DNA from: Patagioenas fasciata
Lineage: Eukaryota > Chordata > Aves > Columbiformes > Columbidae
Assembly (NCBI RefSeq): GCF_037038585.1
Contig: NC_092520.1
Span: 192,490,604 to 192,554,603 of the forward strand
DNA: 64,000 nucleotides
Direction of reading: 5' to 3'
Within the stretch, counting starts at the first letter, position 1; every line of letters begins with the position of its first letter. Both the position numbers and the translations under genes were made by a program. Below the pieces are notes generated by a model. The model did no database searches. It saw only the letters and a program-made list of their open reading frames with translations, and was not told where the DNA came from. This document shows, in pieces, positions 35,301 to 48,900 of this stretch.

Positions 35301-37385
35301 ATCATTTGCTCAGTAATCAGTACATTAAGTTTGAATATGTTATTAATAGCACAGTAAAATTTACATTTTTCATACTGAAGACATTGTGTGTTTGATTTCT
35401 CTGTCTTTAGAGAGTCTGTACAGAAGGAAAGTACAAACAGATGAATATATGAAGTGCAGCCAGCACGTTTTACTCTGATTGACCCTTCTTTCTGGTCAGA
35501 CAATGGAGCTGAATCCTGTTTTTTTCTTGTTTTTATGATGTATCTCTATGCCACTGCCTAGTGAGGCAGAGAAGGAAGGACAAGGGTTTGATTTGTTGCA
35601 AACCTATGGTCACATTTCATTTGCCTTCGCATAATGTGTGTGCTACAAGTGCTGGCCTTGCAAACAAAGCTCGTACTGAATGCAGGTTTTAGGCACACAC
35701 TTTCCTGATAGCTCTGTATTACCTAAAGGAAATACTATTTACTGACAAAATTCCTCACATTTTCTAATTACTGATCTTCCCAAAATGCTAGAGGAATCAT
35801 ATTTTTTTTAATATTAGAGCCTTTTCACTTATACATAGAACCAGAAAGAATTAAGAAATTAGGGAATGAATAAATATTCCTGAATTCATAATTATTAATA
35901 ATTATTTAGTATTATGACAGGAGTAAAATATCTTCCTCAATTTTCTGAACTTCAGGGGAGGTTCAAGATCAATTCTTGGTTGTAATGATTTTTTTCTCAT
36001 TTTAATTGTTTTTGAAGGATTACATGATAGGGATTTGCTCTCATCTCTTTCTCTTTGATTGGCTGTAAAATGAAGATTGATTAGTATAGATCAAGCAATT
36101 TTTTTTAAGAGGAATGATTCAGGAAGGTTCAGTGTGAGCAAAAAAATGTGTACTTAAAGCAGAACTCTGTAATGTATGCTTATACTATCTAAAGAAGATG
36201 AGATAATCTTTCTGATGCAATTATTGCTATATCTTCATATATGATCTTGAAAAAATATGGTAGATTGGTTGCAATATATGAAATGTGAAACCAAACACTG
36301 ACAACAGTATATGCATGCATAGAGGGGACTTTTTCTAATAATCTTTTTTCTACAGTTTGTTCATATATTAAGAATATGTTTGTCCATTCTCCTGAGATTA
36401 TTTTTCCTTAACTAGGTCCTCAGCTTACATTAATTTACATTAGTCACTCACAGTAAGGCCTACTAATTCATCGCTCATTGAAAAGGAACATTCTGTTCAA
36501 AATCTAAAGTTCTAAAACTGCAGACTTAGGAGAAATTAAATTTCTTACAAACATTGGGAGAAGAAAATTCTTTATATACAGTGAAAATTCTTAAATGAAA
36601 GAATGTAGCCATTCTCTTCACTTATCTCTCCTCTCTTCATTCATTGGTTTACACCAAATAAAATATTCTGCTTTTAATTGGGACATTAACGAAAAACTAG
36701 AAACACAATAAAATGGATGTTACTGTAAACCTTTTGCTTTACATTTTCTTGAAGATCAAGTAAATGAAAATAAGCTCCTTTTCAGAGAAATGAGAAAACA
36801 GTACATCCAGCTCCATCACAGGTATAGGACAGTCCTGCAGTTCTCCAAAGCTGTTACACTGTTTCCTCGGGGATATGCCAAGGAAGCAAATGCTAAAAGC
36901 TGGAAAGGATTTGTACAGCTTAACATATGGCCTTCATCTTGGCCAACAAAGGCTTCTGGGTGTCCTCAGGTCCTACCCCTTCTGCAAAAAAAGGGAGGAA
37001 TGGAAGGTAATCATGGAAAGAGAGCCTGGCTTATTTTGTTATGACCTAAAACTATCCAAAAATAACTCTGAAGGTGACCTCTCAAGGCACAGGAGCAATG
37101 ACCTGCAAGATCTTCACTCAAATATTCTTCATTCATTTTAGAAAAAGCAAAATAATTTCTGCTTATATGCAATGTTTACTGATTATTACTGATATTATAA
37201 TATATCAAGGAAATATATAGCTGTTTACTCCAAGACGAAAGTTATAAGCCATTTTTTTATCACAGGTACAGTTTACTAATCATTTTATTCTAAAGTACTT
37301 GTGGCATATCTTGTATTTAAATGAACTTCTACTATAGTTCTGCATAAAAGAATCCTTATAATTGTCTTTCTTAATTCTGTAGTTG
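29360..37385. other. AT-rich non-coding DNA
   Basis: I see no gene or recognisable transposon. Poly-A/T tracts occur at about 30790-30811 and 31397-31418. Low-complexity A/C- and T/G-rich blocks lie at 34010-34090 and 34430-34500. Some stretches, such as 31255-31330 and 33800-33920, are dense in TAAT/ATTA cores and look like possible conserved regulatory DNA. The frames at 32524-32883 and 36790-37140 were examined and match no family I know. Confidence 0.5.
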
Positions 37386-38062
37386 AAATCACAGAATCAT
37401 TTATCCTGGAAAAGTCCTTTAAGATCATGGAGTCCAACTCTTAACCTAACAATGCCAAGTCCACCACTAAAACATGTCCCTAAGCACCACATCTACACAT
37501 CTTTTAAATACCTCCAGGGATGGTGACTCAAACACTTCCCTGGGCAGCCTATTACAATTCTTTAAAATCTCTTCAGTGAAGATATTTTGCCTAATATCCA
37601 GCCTAAACCTCCCCTGAAATAACCTGAGGCTATTTCCTCTTGTCCTATTGCTTGTTACATGGGAGAAGAGACAAAGACCCGCCTCATGACAACCTCCTTT
37701 CAGGTAGCTGTAGAGGGCGATAAGGTCTCCCCTCAGCCTCCTTTTCTCCAGGCTAAACAGCACCAGATCCATCAGCTGCTTCTCATAATACTTGCACTCC
37801 AGACCCCTCACCAGCTTTGTCGTCCTTCTTTGAACACGCTCCAGCACCTCAATGTCCTTCTTGTAGCAAGGGGCTCAAAACTGAACCCTGTATTCAAGAT
37901 GCGGCCTCACTAGTGCCAAGTACAGTTGCACAATTGCTTCTCTAGTCCTGCTGGCCACACTACTCCTGATATCAGCCAGGATGCTGTTGGCCTTTTTGGC
38001 CACCTGGGCACACTGCTGGCTCATATTCAACGTCACCCATCCATTTCAGGTACCAACCTGCC
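37386..38062 (-). mobile_element. CR1 LINE fragment, 5'-truncated
   Basis: The left edge shows the CR1 3' terminus on the minus strand (AATCACAGAATCAT followed by the GGAGTCCAAC motif). The minus-strand frame at 37467-37847 encodes the C-terminal end of the CR1 polyprotein, including [21 protein letters not shown] and [14 protein letters not shown]. Homology seems to run on to about 38060. It is more diverged than the 50-56 kb copies and belongs to a different CR1 subfamily. The right boundary is approximate. Confidence 0.88.
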
Positions 38063-41000
38063 CCTCTCAGTTACACACTGAAAACACAAAGAACTTCCCA
38101 AAATGCTCTTCTCAAGTATGTTCCATTTTTCAGCTCTTCTTTTATTACTTTAATAGTAAGAAAATATTATCTTTGATTAAAGAACTCAGAAAGAAAAATA
38201 TAATGGGAATATTTATAAATCAATGAAAATGATTGAAAAATGTTTCTTATTTACAAGGACTTGGGTGGGTAGAAGTAGAGGACAGCCCTTTTATTTTCAC
38301 AATCCTTTCCTTCTCCAATAAACCTATTTACTCTGCCTACATCAGCAGGTAATCTGAATCTAGCAGCCAGGGAAAGACAGCACTGAAGATTTACTGTATC
38401 ATTCCACCTTCTCTCCTCTGTTCCTTTTTCGTCATTGTCTGTACTTTCTCCAGGGGAGAAAAAAACAAAACTAAAACCAAACCAAAACAAAAAAACCCAC
38501 AAACATGTACACAAAACAAGCAAACAAACAACAACAACAAAACAAAAACCAAAAACCAAAATCACAACAAAACACAAACCCAAAGATTAAGGCAAATCAT
38601 TATGCAGATATATTTGTCATGAAGTATTCAAATGTACAATATTGTCTGATGGGACTTTTGCCAATTTTAAAAGTACTGGTACTTTTTTTTTTTTTTTTTC
38701 CAACATCATCCATAAATTCATGCTTTACTGGGTCATGGCTTTCAATTAACATTCAAACACAATGAACTGAACAACTTCACCTGCCTATGTCAATAAGTTT
38801 TTAACTAACCCATTATGTTAGCCCTCGACATATAGGCTTTTAAAGTTGATTATTCTAGATTATTAGTTGCCAACTAAAGCAGTGGTATTTAGTTCATTCA
38901 GACTTTCTATGGATGCAAAGAATTTCTTCTTGGATTACTATGAAGATTTCTGTGTTAATCATGTAGCAGCTCTGTGTGACAAAGTATTTAGCTGTAGTAC
39001 ATGACCCTTATGTGAAAGAATACTGAACAGTTTTCAACCTTCATTTTCACAAGAAAAAATAAGAATGAACCATACAATGAAATGAGATTTATCTTCAAAC
39101 AAACCAACAATACAAATGCACTACAAAGAAAAGATTTTTCTGTACAATGTTAAAAATGTCCAGAAGAAATACAACCAACTTACTGGTAGCTTCAGTGCAT
39201 GAGCAAAAGATATAAATCAACTTCTCTATTGCACATCAATTTATATTTGGTAGTAACTGCTAAGTCACTATGGATTTTATGGGCACTTTTATTACATATT
39301 CACATTACACCAAAGAAACAGTGTTGTTCCTCTGTACAATATCTAAGGAAGAAATGAAATTGAGTAATTGGCCCCATGGCAGTAACCATCAATAATTCAT
39401 ATTTTAGGTATCTCACGTGAATCTATTTTTTTTTTTTTATCCTTTGGTTGCACTCATCAGTGGAGCAGGGCAAGGAACAGGATAAAGTGATAAAAAGAGA
39501 ATCCAGTTTAATGCTTAAATATTTTGTCTTAGATTTGTTATAATGAAGACCCATTAAGTGATAAATATTTTATATATTTTTAAATTTTTAAGAAAATAAT
39601 TTAAACTGTTAATCATACAAGTCCATATTTTATACCTTATTTCTCCGTAAGAGCATAAGAAATCACGTTCCTATGCTCTTCCAGAATATGCTGCATGCTA
39701 TCCAAATTATTTTTTATTATTTAGATAATGGGAAGCTCAGTGAACAATTACAAAAATTAAATTCTTTACCTTCATGTTTTCTTCTCCCAGAGTAAGATGT
39801 TGTGTAATATTTTCATATCTAGCCTTTTCTTTCCTGGTTTATACTTCCTTTCACCTCAGAGAATACTTCTTGTACTTCAGTATGGAGTTAATTAGATCTG
39901 GTCTTACCTTGAAGCAACAAAACTACCTGCCTGTCTGCATGCAGATTTCAGTGGCAGACATCAAGGAAATTCAAAGCAAAACTATTAATTTGTCAGCATT
40001 CTAATTCTCAGCAATGATGACATTAGTCATAATTGTCAAAACGTGCAAAAGGTTATGTATTCCATGATTGTGTTTGATACATAATACAGATCATAAGGAA
40101 AGCCTATAGTTCTTGAATATAAAAGGAAGAAGAAAGGCACAGCAGAGAGATAAGAAAAAATTCTACTGTTGGCCATGAAAATTCAGCAGTTACTAAGTTC
40201 ACTAAGTAATTATAAATTTACCTTAAGAGCAGAAATTATTCTGTTATAAAAGGGAGTGTTAGAAACACCACAGAGTAAAACATCAGGGTTGAAATATTAA
40301 GAACTTCAGAAGCAAAACACAAAGGTATGTAAGCGCCTAACTCCCACTGATTTCAAAGGTGCCTAGTACTTTTTTGATCTGGTCTCAGATCTTTTGCTGC
40401 AACTACAATATGTTCACTTTGTGGAGCTCTGCTACATTCATGTTTGCATTTTATCATTCTTAGACTCTTAGAGAAAGATGATATGACACATAATTTAGAG
40501 AAATTGCAAACCTGGTTTACATTATGTGTGCATGTCCTAAAGGTGCTTATTTGATACCTCCTAAGGATGTATTAATAATCCTTTTCTTCCTGGGATGTAC
40601 TTATTCATTAATGGCTCTAGAAATTATGTACTGTAAAGCTACCTTGCCAGCTTTACATTGCTGGAGGAATTTCCCATACAAAAGCATTTATCAGAAAAAC
40701 AGTTAATCTAACATTTCAATTTAATTCTAATGTGACACTGAGGCAAACAACTATGATGATCCAACAATAAAACCATGTTAAAACTCTTATAATGTTTATG
40801 AACTGGATATTTGAAAAGATAACGTTAGCTATTCTAGATCAGTGAAATACATTAGTAATTTCTGAAGTAAAATGTTTTATGCATTTTGGTAAAAAGAACA
40901 TTATAGATAGGAATATCTCTGTGCTTTTTATAATGATATCATTTTGATGCCTCAAATTTGATATTAAAATGTCTTTAACATTCACTGCTTATTTTATACC

Positions 41001-41836
41001 ATATAGAACAAAATGCCATTAACTGTATAAGAAAGAATTTAAAAGACATGAATAGGGCTGAAATGTTAATTGATTAAAAAAAAAAAAAAAAAGAAGAAGA
41101 AAAAAGAAACTTTGTTAAGAAATTCCATTTCCCAAAAAGCAGTATCAAATAATAAATGTATCATTTAGTAGGTAGTTCACACCTGTGACCTGGGATAAGA
41201 GATTTTTCTGTTCTGAATGGTCTCAGCTACTGATTCTCTACTGATGACGAATTGCTTAGATAGGAAGTGAGCAGAAACACTTAAGTAGATCATTTTATTA
41301 TATGGGTTATGAAAAAAGTTTATTTTTTCTCTTGAAAACAACATTTAGCCTGTAATTATTCCAACAAACACTTTGTAGGGTGACACAACCCATTCACAGA
41401 ATCATGATCATGCAGTAAACTGTTATGTGACAACAAAATTACATGGTGTGCTTAATAAATATGATGTTGAATGTATGTTTCAAAGGAATATGCATTGTGG
41501 AAATACCTGCTTAGTGGTGATGTTTCTTCTTCCTGGATGAACGCACAGCAGGAAAAAGAATATTCGAAGAGGTGCATGTAAAGAGGAAACTGCAAAATAA
41601 AAAGCAACACAAAAAATGTATTAGAAGACATTAAAGCTGAGAGAAGCATTTGAAGAGACAAATGACTATGTAGAGGCAGTGGAGACAACAAACCATGGTA
41701 ATGAAGACTGAACAGCTTCCTGAACAGCTTCTGCAGCTGCCTAGAAATGCCAGTTTCTGTTATCTCTTGCAAAGTGAACACACCAATTTTATTTATTTAC
41801 CTTTGTTACAGTTTTTACAGTTTTAAATGCTAGTCA
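38063..41836. other. AT-rich non-coding DNA
   Basis: No gene was recognised. A CAAA-rich tract lies at 38461-38580 and T or A runs at about 38682-38700, 39425-39440 and 41076-41092. Short frames in the interval lack motifs. Confidence 0.5.
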
Positions 41837-42640
41837 CCATGCCACAGGGTGGGAAAGACCTAGCACCAAGAGCTGTGACACCCGCAATGCAGCCCAGTGC
41901 CAGCACAGGAACAGGGCGGGAGGGAGGCACAGGGTATCCTTGGAAAGGCCTCTGCTGGTTGGGGGCACGTGTGGTTGTGTAATCCCCTTTGGCAAATACT
42001 GAGTATGTATCAGGTTCCCTTTTAAAAACTAGTCTGTTTTCTGGACTCTGTTACTCCTATTAGAATTTTGTTTTAGCCTACACTGACTGTATGCATTTTA
42101 ATTGTATGTTTCTATACTGGGTGTCCGTGCCTAGGCACTGGCTGTGGGGGCTGTGGGGGCCTCTGTGATCAGAGGTCGGGGCTGCCCTGTGCCAGACACA
42201 GATGGTTCCAGTGGGTCCAACCACCCACCACAGGGCTTGACTGAGCCCTTCAGACACCATGGAGGTGTCTCTGGGAAAACATACTTAAGTGTATTAATGA
42301 AAGGGAAAAAATGATTGTGGGGGAGATGGGGTGGAAAGTGGTAAATGATGACTTTGTGAAAGAGAAAATCACTGCATGGTAGTGACGAGTGAGGAAAAAA
42401 GGTGTGAGAAACAGCCCTGTGACACTGAGGTGAGAGAAGAAGGAGGGCAGGATGTGCTCCAGGTGCCAGAGCAGACTCCCCTGCAGACTGTGGAAGAGAC
42501 CATGGTGAAGCAGGTTGTCCCACTGCAGCCCATAGAGGAGACCACAGCATAATGTGCAGGACTGCAGCCCCTGGGAAAGACCCAGGATGGAGCAGGAGAA
42601 ACTCTGAGGAGGAAGGAGCATCAGAGAGCAGCTGTTATGG
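41837..42640 (+). repeat. GC-rich dispersed avian repeat, probably retroviral LTR-derived
   Basis: About 800 GC-rich bases carry phrases I recall as common in bird genomes. They include AGGTCGGGGCTGCCCTGTGCC with CAGACACAG, AGGATGTGCTCCAGG, repeated CTGCAGCCCAT...GAGGAGACCA units and a terminal GAGGAGGAAGGAGC. The frames within it (for example at 42131-42550 and 42250-42621) come from composition and are not genes. An ERVL-type LTR is my best guess; strand and family are tentative. Edges are placed by composition. Confidence 0.55.
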
Positions 42641-45600
42641 ACTGATCAGATTAATTTTCGTGTTATTTTTTTCCTGATAAGTTGTCACAGTAAGCATAGA
42701 GAGACAGATGTATGAGCTGTGGTATATGACTGAAAGGATAACAGTACCGTATTTGTAAGCACAGGTAGAAACAATAAGTCACTGACAGGACTGAACATCC
42801 TCCATGGAGAAATAAAAAAAAATTTGGCCAATAGCAATTGCTAAATTGCCATCATTTAATCAAATGCAGCATATACCCACAATTCCCACAGAAAAGTATC
42901 TTTCTCCCAGATTAGAGAAATAATGTTGCAGAAAATGAAACAAATCCATTTATTTTAAAACGTTGTGTATTTATATTCTAACTGCATTAGAACACATTGA
43001 AATAAGGACTGGCTTCAATATATGTTATCATCCATTTCAAATATTATCTTATTCTTCTTCTACTTTATGATACTCTGGATGGCTGATTTTTCCTTGCAAA
43101 AATGTATCCATTTGTGTATCAGAAACAAAAGATGACAGCAACAGTCAATACATGTAAATTATAGGCAAATTTCCAGTTAAGTTGAGCTATATCCTCAGAA
43201 GCGGGAAAGTACCCATTTTTTGGTTCTTTGTGTGAAAATCTGTACTAATTTTGTATCTCAGGACTTTGAAATGACTAGAGAATAGGACTGTGAAGTAGAA
43301 CTACATGAACTTTCAAGTAACTTTTTCGACAAACTTTCTCAGAGAGATGTCCTGATGTGCAGTGAATCACCATAACCTATAGCAAGTCTGTGACACACTG
43401 GACAAATCATAAATACAGAAGGATGCATTTCCATTTAAGCAGTCCCACATTTAAGGAGATAAGCAAACTGCAAGAGTATTCACCTCAATGATGAAGCAGT
43501 CAGTAATTCTGTTGTTTGTGTAAGAGCATGTGCCTTTAATGTGATTTCAGTATTTTGTTAAGCAGGATCTTTGAATTCTGAGAAATAGCTGGTAGCTGAT
43601 GTGACAGTCTGTAATCGTATTATGCAAGAAAGGTAAAAAAGGGAGAATTTTTTAGAAGTCCTGAAAGAGTAAAATCTTGAGACATTGTGAGTTATGAATC
43701 TAATTCACATTTTTAGAAATACTTGAAGAAACTGTGGGCTCAGTTGTATAATTATACCACTATAAATTGGCAAATAATCATGTGTCATATGAGCCTGGAT
43801 AATCTCTTCCTTTGTGGCTTTCATTAACACACTCACTTTGGGTCTCTAGTTGGCTGAGATTTTCACTAACAGAAGAAAAAATAATACAATGGGATTTTTA
43901 TGCTCTAAGTCTCATTACAAACCTCTCCTTAGCATTTATGTCATATTTGAAAATAGGACACAGGTTCCTAAGTTTGTTAATAACTCTTGAAAATGTTGCT
44001 CAGTATTGTGGTTTGGGAAGTTTTTGGATTTGTTTGGGTTGATTTGTTTGTTTGTTTTGACTGTGTACTATACCTTTATTTCATATACTCTCTACCTTGA
44101 GTTGTTTTCATTCAGATAAAATGAGATCCAAAAGATGCTGTTATTCTTCTTACATTTGTTTTTCCTTATTTTATTATTTTCCCTTATTCTCAAATATGCC
44201 ACTTAGAAATATATTATTTTGTGTGCACATGTATGAACACACCAACTGCAGTACAAATTTACAAATGGATTAAAATACCTACCAGTCAGACAAAATCATT
44301 AAATAAAGCCATGTGAGGTATCTTTTCATCTTGTTTTCCACAGCATTAGCCTGACAGCAATGATTTAAAGCTACAAATTAGCATTTAGTGTAATAATTCA
44401 TAGCAACTGTTTTATTTCTTCGTTTTGTTTTTGTTTTTTTCTTTTCATTTTACAACTCATCTTTCCTGGCCTTCTGTTCCAAATAAGAGTTTCCAGCTGC
44501 TGTACTTAGCCGGCAAGTCTTGCTATTGAATGACTGTGGAGTTCATCAGCACAAAATATAAATTCAAGATCGAGTAAGAAAGCCTCAATTTTCTATTCAC
44601 CCCAGTTTTCATTCCATTCAGAATGCACACTTAACAAATCCCTGTTTATAGCTCAGGGATTTGTTCAGATTTACCGTTATTACTCAAAATATGGTGGACC
44701 AAACAGAAGTAAATCAGTTAAGAAAGAAAACAGGGAAAAAATCAGTATGGAATTCTAACAGTTATACTAATTTCCCTTAATTGCACATTTACAGAGACTT
44801 CTAAACCTTTTGTTGCAACTCTTTGTACTTCAGAATTACTTACTGAGCAGATTTACTTTTCCTTCTTCTAATTTCCTGAGAAAAAGACTCTCTGTGCCAG
44901 AGACTATTTTATTGCTTTCGCAACAAATCTGCTGCAGTTCTAGTTTGAAGATGGTGCTCTCTTTCTGGGAAAAAAAAAAAAAAAAAAAAAAAAAAGCCAA
45001 TGAAATCCCTAAGTGAATTCAGAGTAAATTATATGGCTGATATGGCTGAAGAGATTGTCTTATAAGGCCTAGCAGGCACATGAATCATTTAAATTCTATA
45101 TGGGTGGAATTACATAACCACCTTCAGTAAATTTTCACTTTTCTCTTCCAAGCCACTAAGCTTTGTATTCCAATTTCTGTGATTGGTTAAGGAGTCTCCA
45201 CTTTCCCACTCACCTAAATATTTCCCATTTTAGCAATGGATGGATTGAGCTCTTAAGGGGCGTATAGTTTTCTCTGTAGGGCAGAGGGCATGAATATTCG
45301 GCTTAATTTACTGTTGTTGCTCATTTAATTTAAAATTAAACAGGAATTAATCAGCAAAGCATTAAACAGAACTGACATCTGCATTGAAGATATTTCTTTT
45401 TTGGGTCTCTCAGTGGCCTAATCTATGTGGCAAATGGAAAAAGAGAATTGAATGTTCGTTAAAAACTCAAAAAAATAGATAATTGTTTAGTGTCTCTCTG
45501 GTTTTACAGCAACCAGATCAGAAGCCATTCTTATGAAATTAGTTTAAAAATATTTTTTCTTGTTTTCAATATTCATTTTTGAACACTTATTCACTACTTT

Positions 45601-45829
45601 CTTGATTTGGGACCTGACTACGGGAGTGTCATGGATAACACTGGAATAATCCAGACAACTGAATTCTGATATGCTGCCTCATTGGTTTTTGCAGAGCCAG
45701 ATTAATGATGTTCAAGCACACTGTACTGGCTCCCTGAAATAATTGGTGCTCAGCACTCATAGCATGGATTTATCACAAAGTAACAAGAATGTATTTACAA
45801 TTTCAAGCTGTATGGACACATATATTGGA
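42641..45829. other. AT-rich non-coding DNA
   Basis: No gene or recognised repeat was found apart from a poly-A tract at about 44969-44994 and GTTT-rich DNA near 44040-44060. The block at 45290-45380 is rich in TAAT/ATTA cores. Confidence 0.5.
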
Positions 45830-45994
45830 AAACGCCGCCCAGGGAAGTGACTGAGTTGCCATCCCTGGAGGTGTTCGAAAGACATGTAGATGAGGTTCTT
45901 AGGGACATGGTTTTGAGGTGGACCTGACAGTGCTAGTTCAATGGTTGGACTTGATGAGCTTAAAGGTCTTCTCCAACAAATATGATTCTATAAC
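45830..45994 (+). mobile_element. CR1 LINE 3' end fragment
   Basis: A short plus-strand CR1 tail includes GCCCAGGGAAGTGACTGAG, CCCTGGAGGTGTTC and GGTTGGACTTGATGAGCTTA, and ends in ATGATTCTATAA. It covers the last coding residues and 3' untranslated end of a typical CR1. Confidence 0.88.
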
Positions 45995-48900
45995 ACTACT
46001 ACCCCCACACTAGTTTCAAGCAGAAACTTTTTGGAGCGTATGTCGTAAACCAGACAATTGACTTGCACTACATTTGGAGTGGGATCCCTTAGGTCTCTTC
46101 AAAATCACATGCTTTTTTTTTAGAGAATGCACAAGACCAGTCAGAGTCGACCTTCTGGGACAGGCCTGGCTGATCAGTGCACTTCTAACCTGCTATTGCG
46201 ACCAGGGCATTTGAGTGTCCTGGATACTACAGAAAGAAGGTAAATTGTGTGGGAGCAAGTCTGTGTTCCCATCTGCTCTGAAGACTACTCTTTAGGAACA
46301 GTGTGGAGCAGACACAGCAATTCCTATTCCTCATCTATTTGTTGTCATTCTCTGACTTCCATGTACAATATGGTTCTTTCTTAGCTTCCTTTTTCTTCTG
46401 GACAATTTGAATCACTTCCTTCTTCACTGTATTTGTTGGTAACATTATTCACCATCACAGCCAGCACCTGGAGTGGGTAAAGCCATTTGATCAATCATGT
46501 TTCCAGTATTAACATTTCCTGATAACCTTTTGTTTGTTTTTGTTTCCAAGAACATATTTTGTATATATCCATTAATCCGAAGTTTGACAGTCTGTAAACC
46601 CATTCAAACAGAGCAAGTTGTGGCAAGCAGAACAAGGCATTTTGGGAGTGGAGATGAGATTGCTTTTTAACCATGCACAAAAATGTTGTTACTTTGCTCA
46701 TTTCAAACCGTAGAGCTGCTAAATATGTTTTCAAGAGAGTTGCTCAGGCAAGTCTGGAAGGAGAAGAGTGGATTTATATGCATGGTAGTAGATCTGTGAG
46801 TATAGCAGACACCATTCCTCACAGTCTGTTTACCTTTTCTTCCTATGATTTGTCTGTAATTATTTTCCTCTGCATTTTCACTCTGTTCAAGAATGGAGTA
46901 AAAAAGCATAGTATGTGTATGTGCATGACGAGGGTTGAAGTAATTGAAGCATACATGTGTCTTCCCATAAACCAAAATACAGATGGTAAATCTAAATATG
47001 GGCATATCAACCTTGACAGTGTCTTTTTTTTGAATGTTATGTTTCACTTCATCTCTATTATATTAATCCCGTTCTTCCCTAAGTGTCACATTTATTAACC
47101 ATCCCTGAGATTAACTCTGGCATTTTTCTTGGTCATGCAGAAATTCAAAAATATTATTGATCTCACATAAAAACTCTCCTAAGGCACTTGCACGAAACAA
47201 TCTTCTGAAGGAAGAGATAAATAATTACTACATAGTAGATGGTAGGTACTTTGTTGGCTTGAATCCATACATACTATTTGGGAGGTGTGTGAATACCTTT
47301 CAAACCAGATGACCTTCTGGAGGAATTATTGGACAACAAATCCTCAAGCAGAGTTGTTAAAAATTCATGGGCCTTGGCTTGCAGTATCCATGCAAAGGTT
47401 ATATTCAGTTTCCATTCCTTTAACATTTATACCTAGGCTTGTTTTGTTCATTAGAAGCTCACAATTTGATTAAATTCAGCCAAACTGCATGTTAATTTGG
47501 TTTGTCTTTGAATGTCACTACTCTATGCATCTGCTGTATTACAAAATGAGTATATAAAGCAATGCTTGTTGTTAATATAAGTTAAATTCAAATATTTTGC
47601 TTGTAACTGACATTTTTACATTTTTATTATTCCTTCAACATCCCTTCCAGTGAATTTATGTGGAACTTTTTTTTTTTTTTTTTTTTTAAATAAAACCACA
47701 CTAAAAATATTTTAGGGCTTCCACTGTAAACAACTATGTCTTGCCATGGTTTTCCAGGGAAACAGAATCCACTTTGAGAATATCTCAGTCACTGTCAGTA
47801 TTCTGACTTTTCCACACCATGGTCTCCATTAGGAAATAGAAGTTCCAAAATAAATGTTACCTACACATGACAGCCTAATATCTAGCTTTTGTAGTCTTGT
47901 AACAAATAGCTTGTTACAACAAATTAAGCTTTCTAAGGCTTCATGTAAACTACTGTACTCCAGAAGTAGCTAGTCCATTTTGTATTCCTTGTCCATAAAA
48001 ACAGGACAATTTTTTAAAAGTTGTCTGTGTCTTGCAGACAAATCTCTCACACTATGATATTGTTTTTTTCTTTTAATTATTTCATAGGAAATTTTAAATG
48101 TGTTTGCTTGTTTGTTTGTTTGTTTTTATCATAACTAACAACTAATAATAACAAATGCTATGCATAACAGATACATACATACATATACATATATATCTAT
48201 CTCAAGGAGTAACTATAAAAATAACAACGTGTTATAGGTTCAACGACTCATGTTAATGAAAATGTTGTCTGTTAAACTCTTCTGGAGAATGATGGGCACC
48301 CCGTAATTGAGATTTTTGATGGAGACACCTGTTGAGATGTTTATATTGTATTCGGACCGATGCACACTAAGTATGAGTTTCATCTTACTAAATTCAGACT
48401 TCTAAAAGTTAGATCTCAAAGGCACTTAATCGCCCTGCACTCCCTTTCTGAATGAGAATGGATGGAAATTATTTAAAGTCCTCTCACCTATCCTAGGGTG
48501 AAGAAGTGTTTGAGGAAGTGGCAGATTATCTATAAGAAATGCAGATGTCTTTTCAGTACATATAAAAATAAATTAGTCTAGAAATCAAGATCTAATTTTA
48601 AAATTTTTAGGTTAAAGCAGATGGTTGCTATCCTAAGAATGTTTTTCACAATGAAAAAATGCCTAAATTCTTTGCTAAGGTCTTATAGAGTATGAATAAT
48701 ATTTCTGCTGAATGTGGATTTCCACAAAGGATTAAAGCATAGCTTTAAACACAGGTATACTTCTGATATTTAATGACTGTTGTTAAAAGACCTTTCTACA
48801 TCATAGCACTTGAGCTGATTTATTTAGATCAGATAAATTATTACTTCTGCATTCATTTCATTTTTATAAATTGAGTCTGCTTGCACGTTATGACTAAAGT

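Noticed and set aside
36790..37141. Two overlapping frames with slightly higher GC, considered as an exon or processed pseudogene
   Set aside because: No protein family recognised and the two frames compete; left as unexplained non-coding DNA.
46673..47098. 141-codon frame with hydrophobic segments
   Set aside because: No family recognised, no splice or promoter context, composition like the flanks; length is not unusual by chance in 64 kb.
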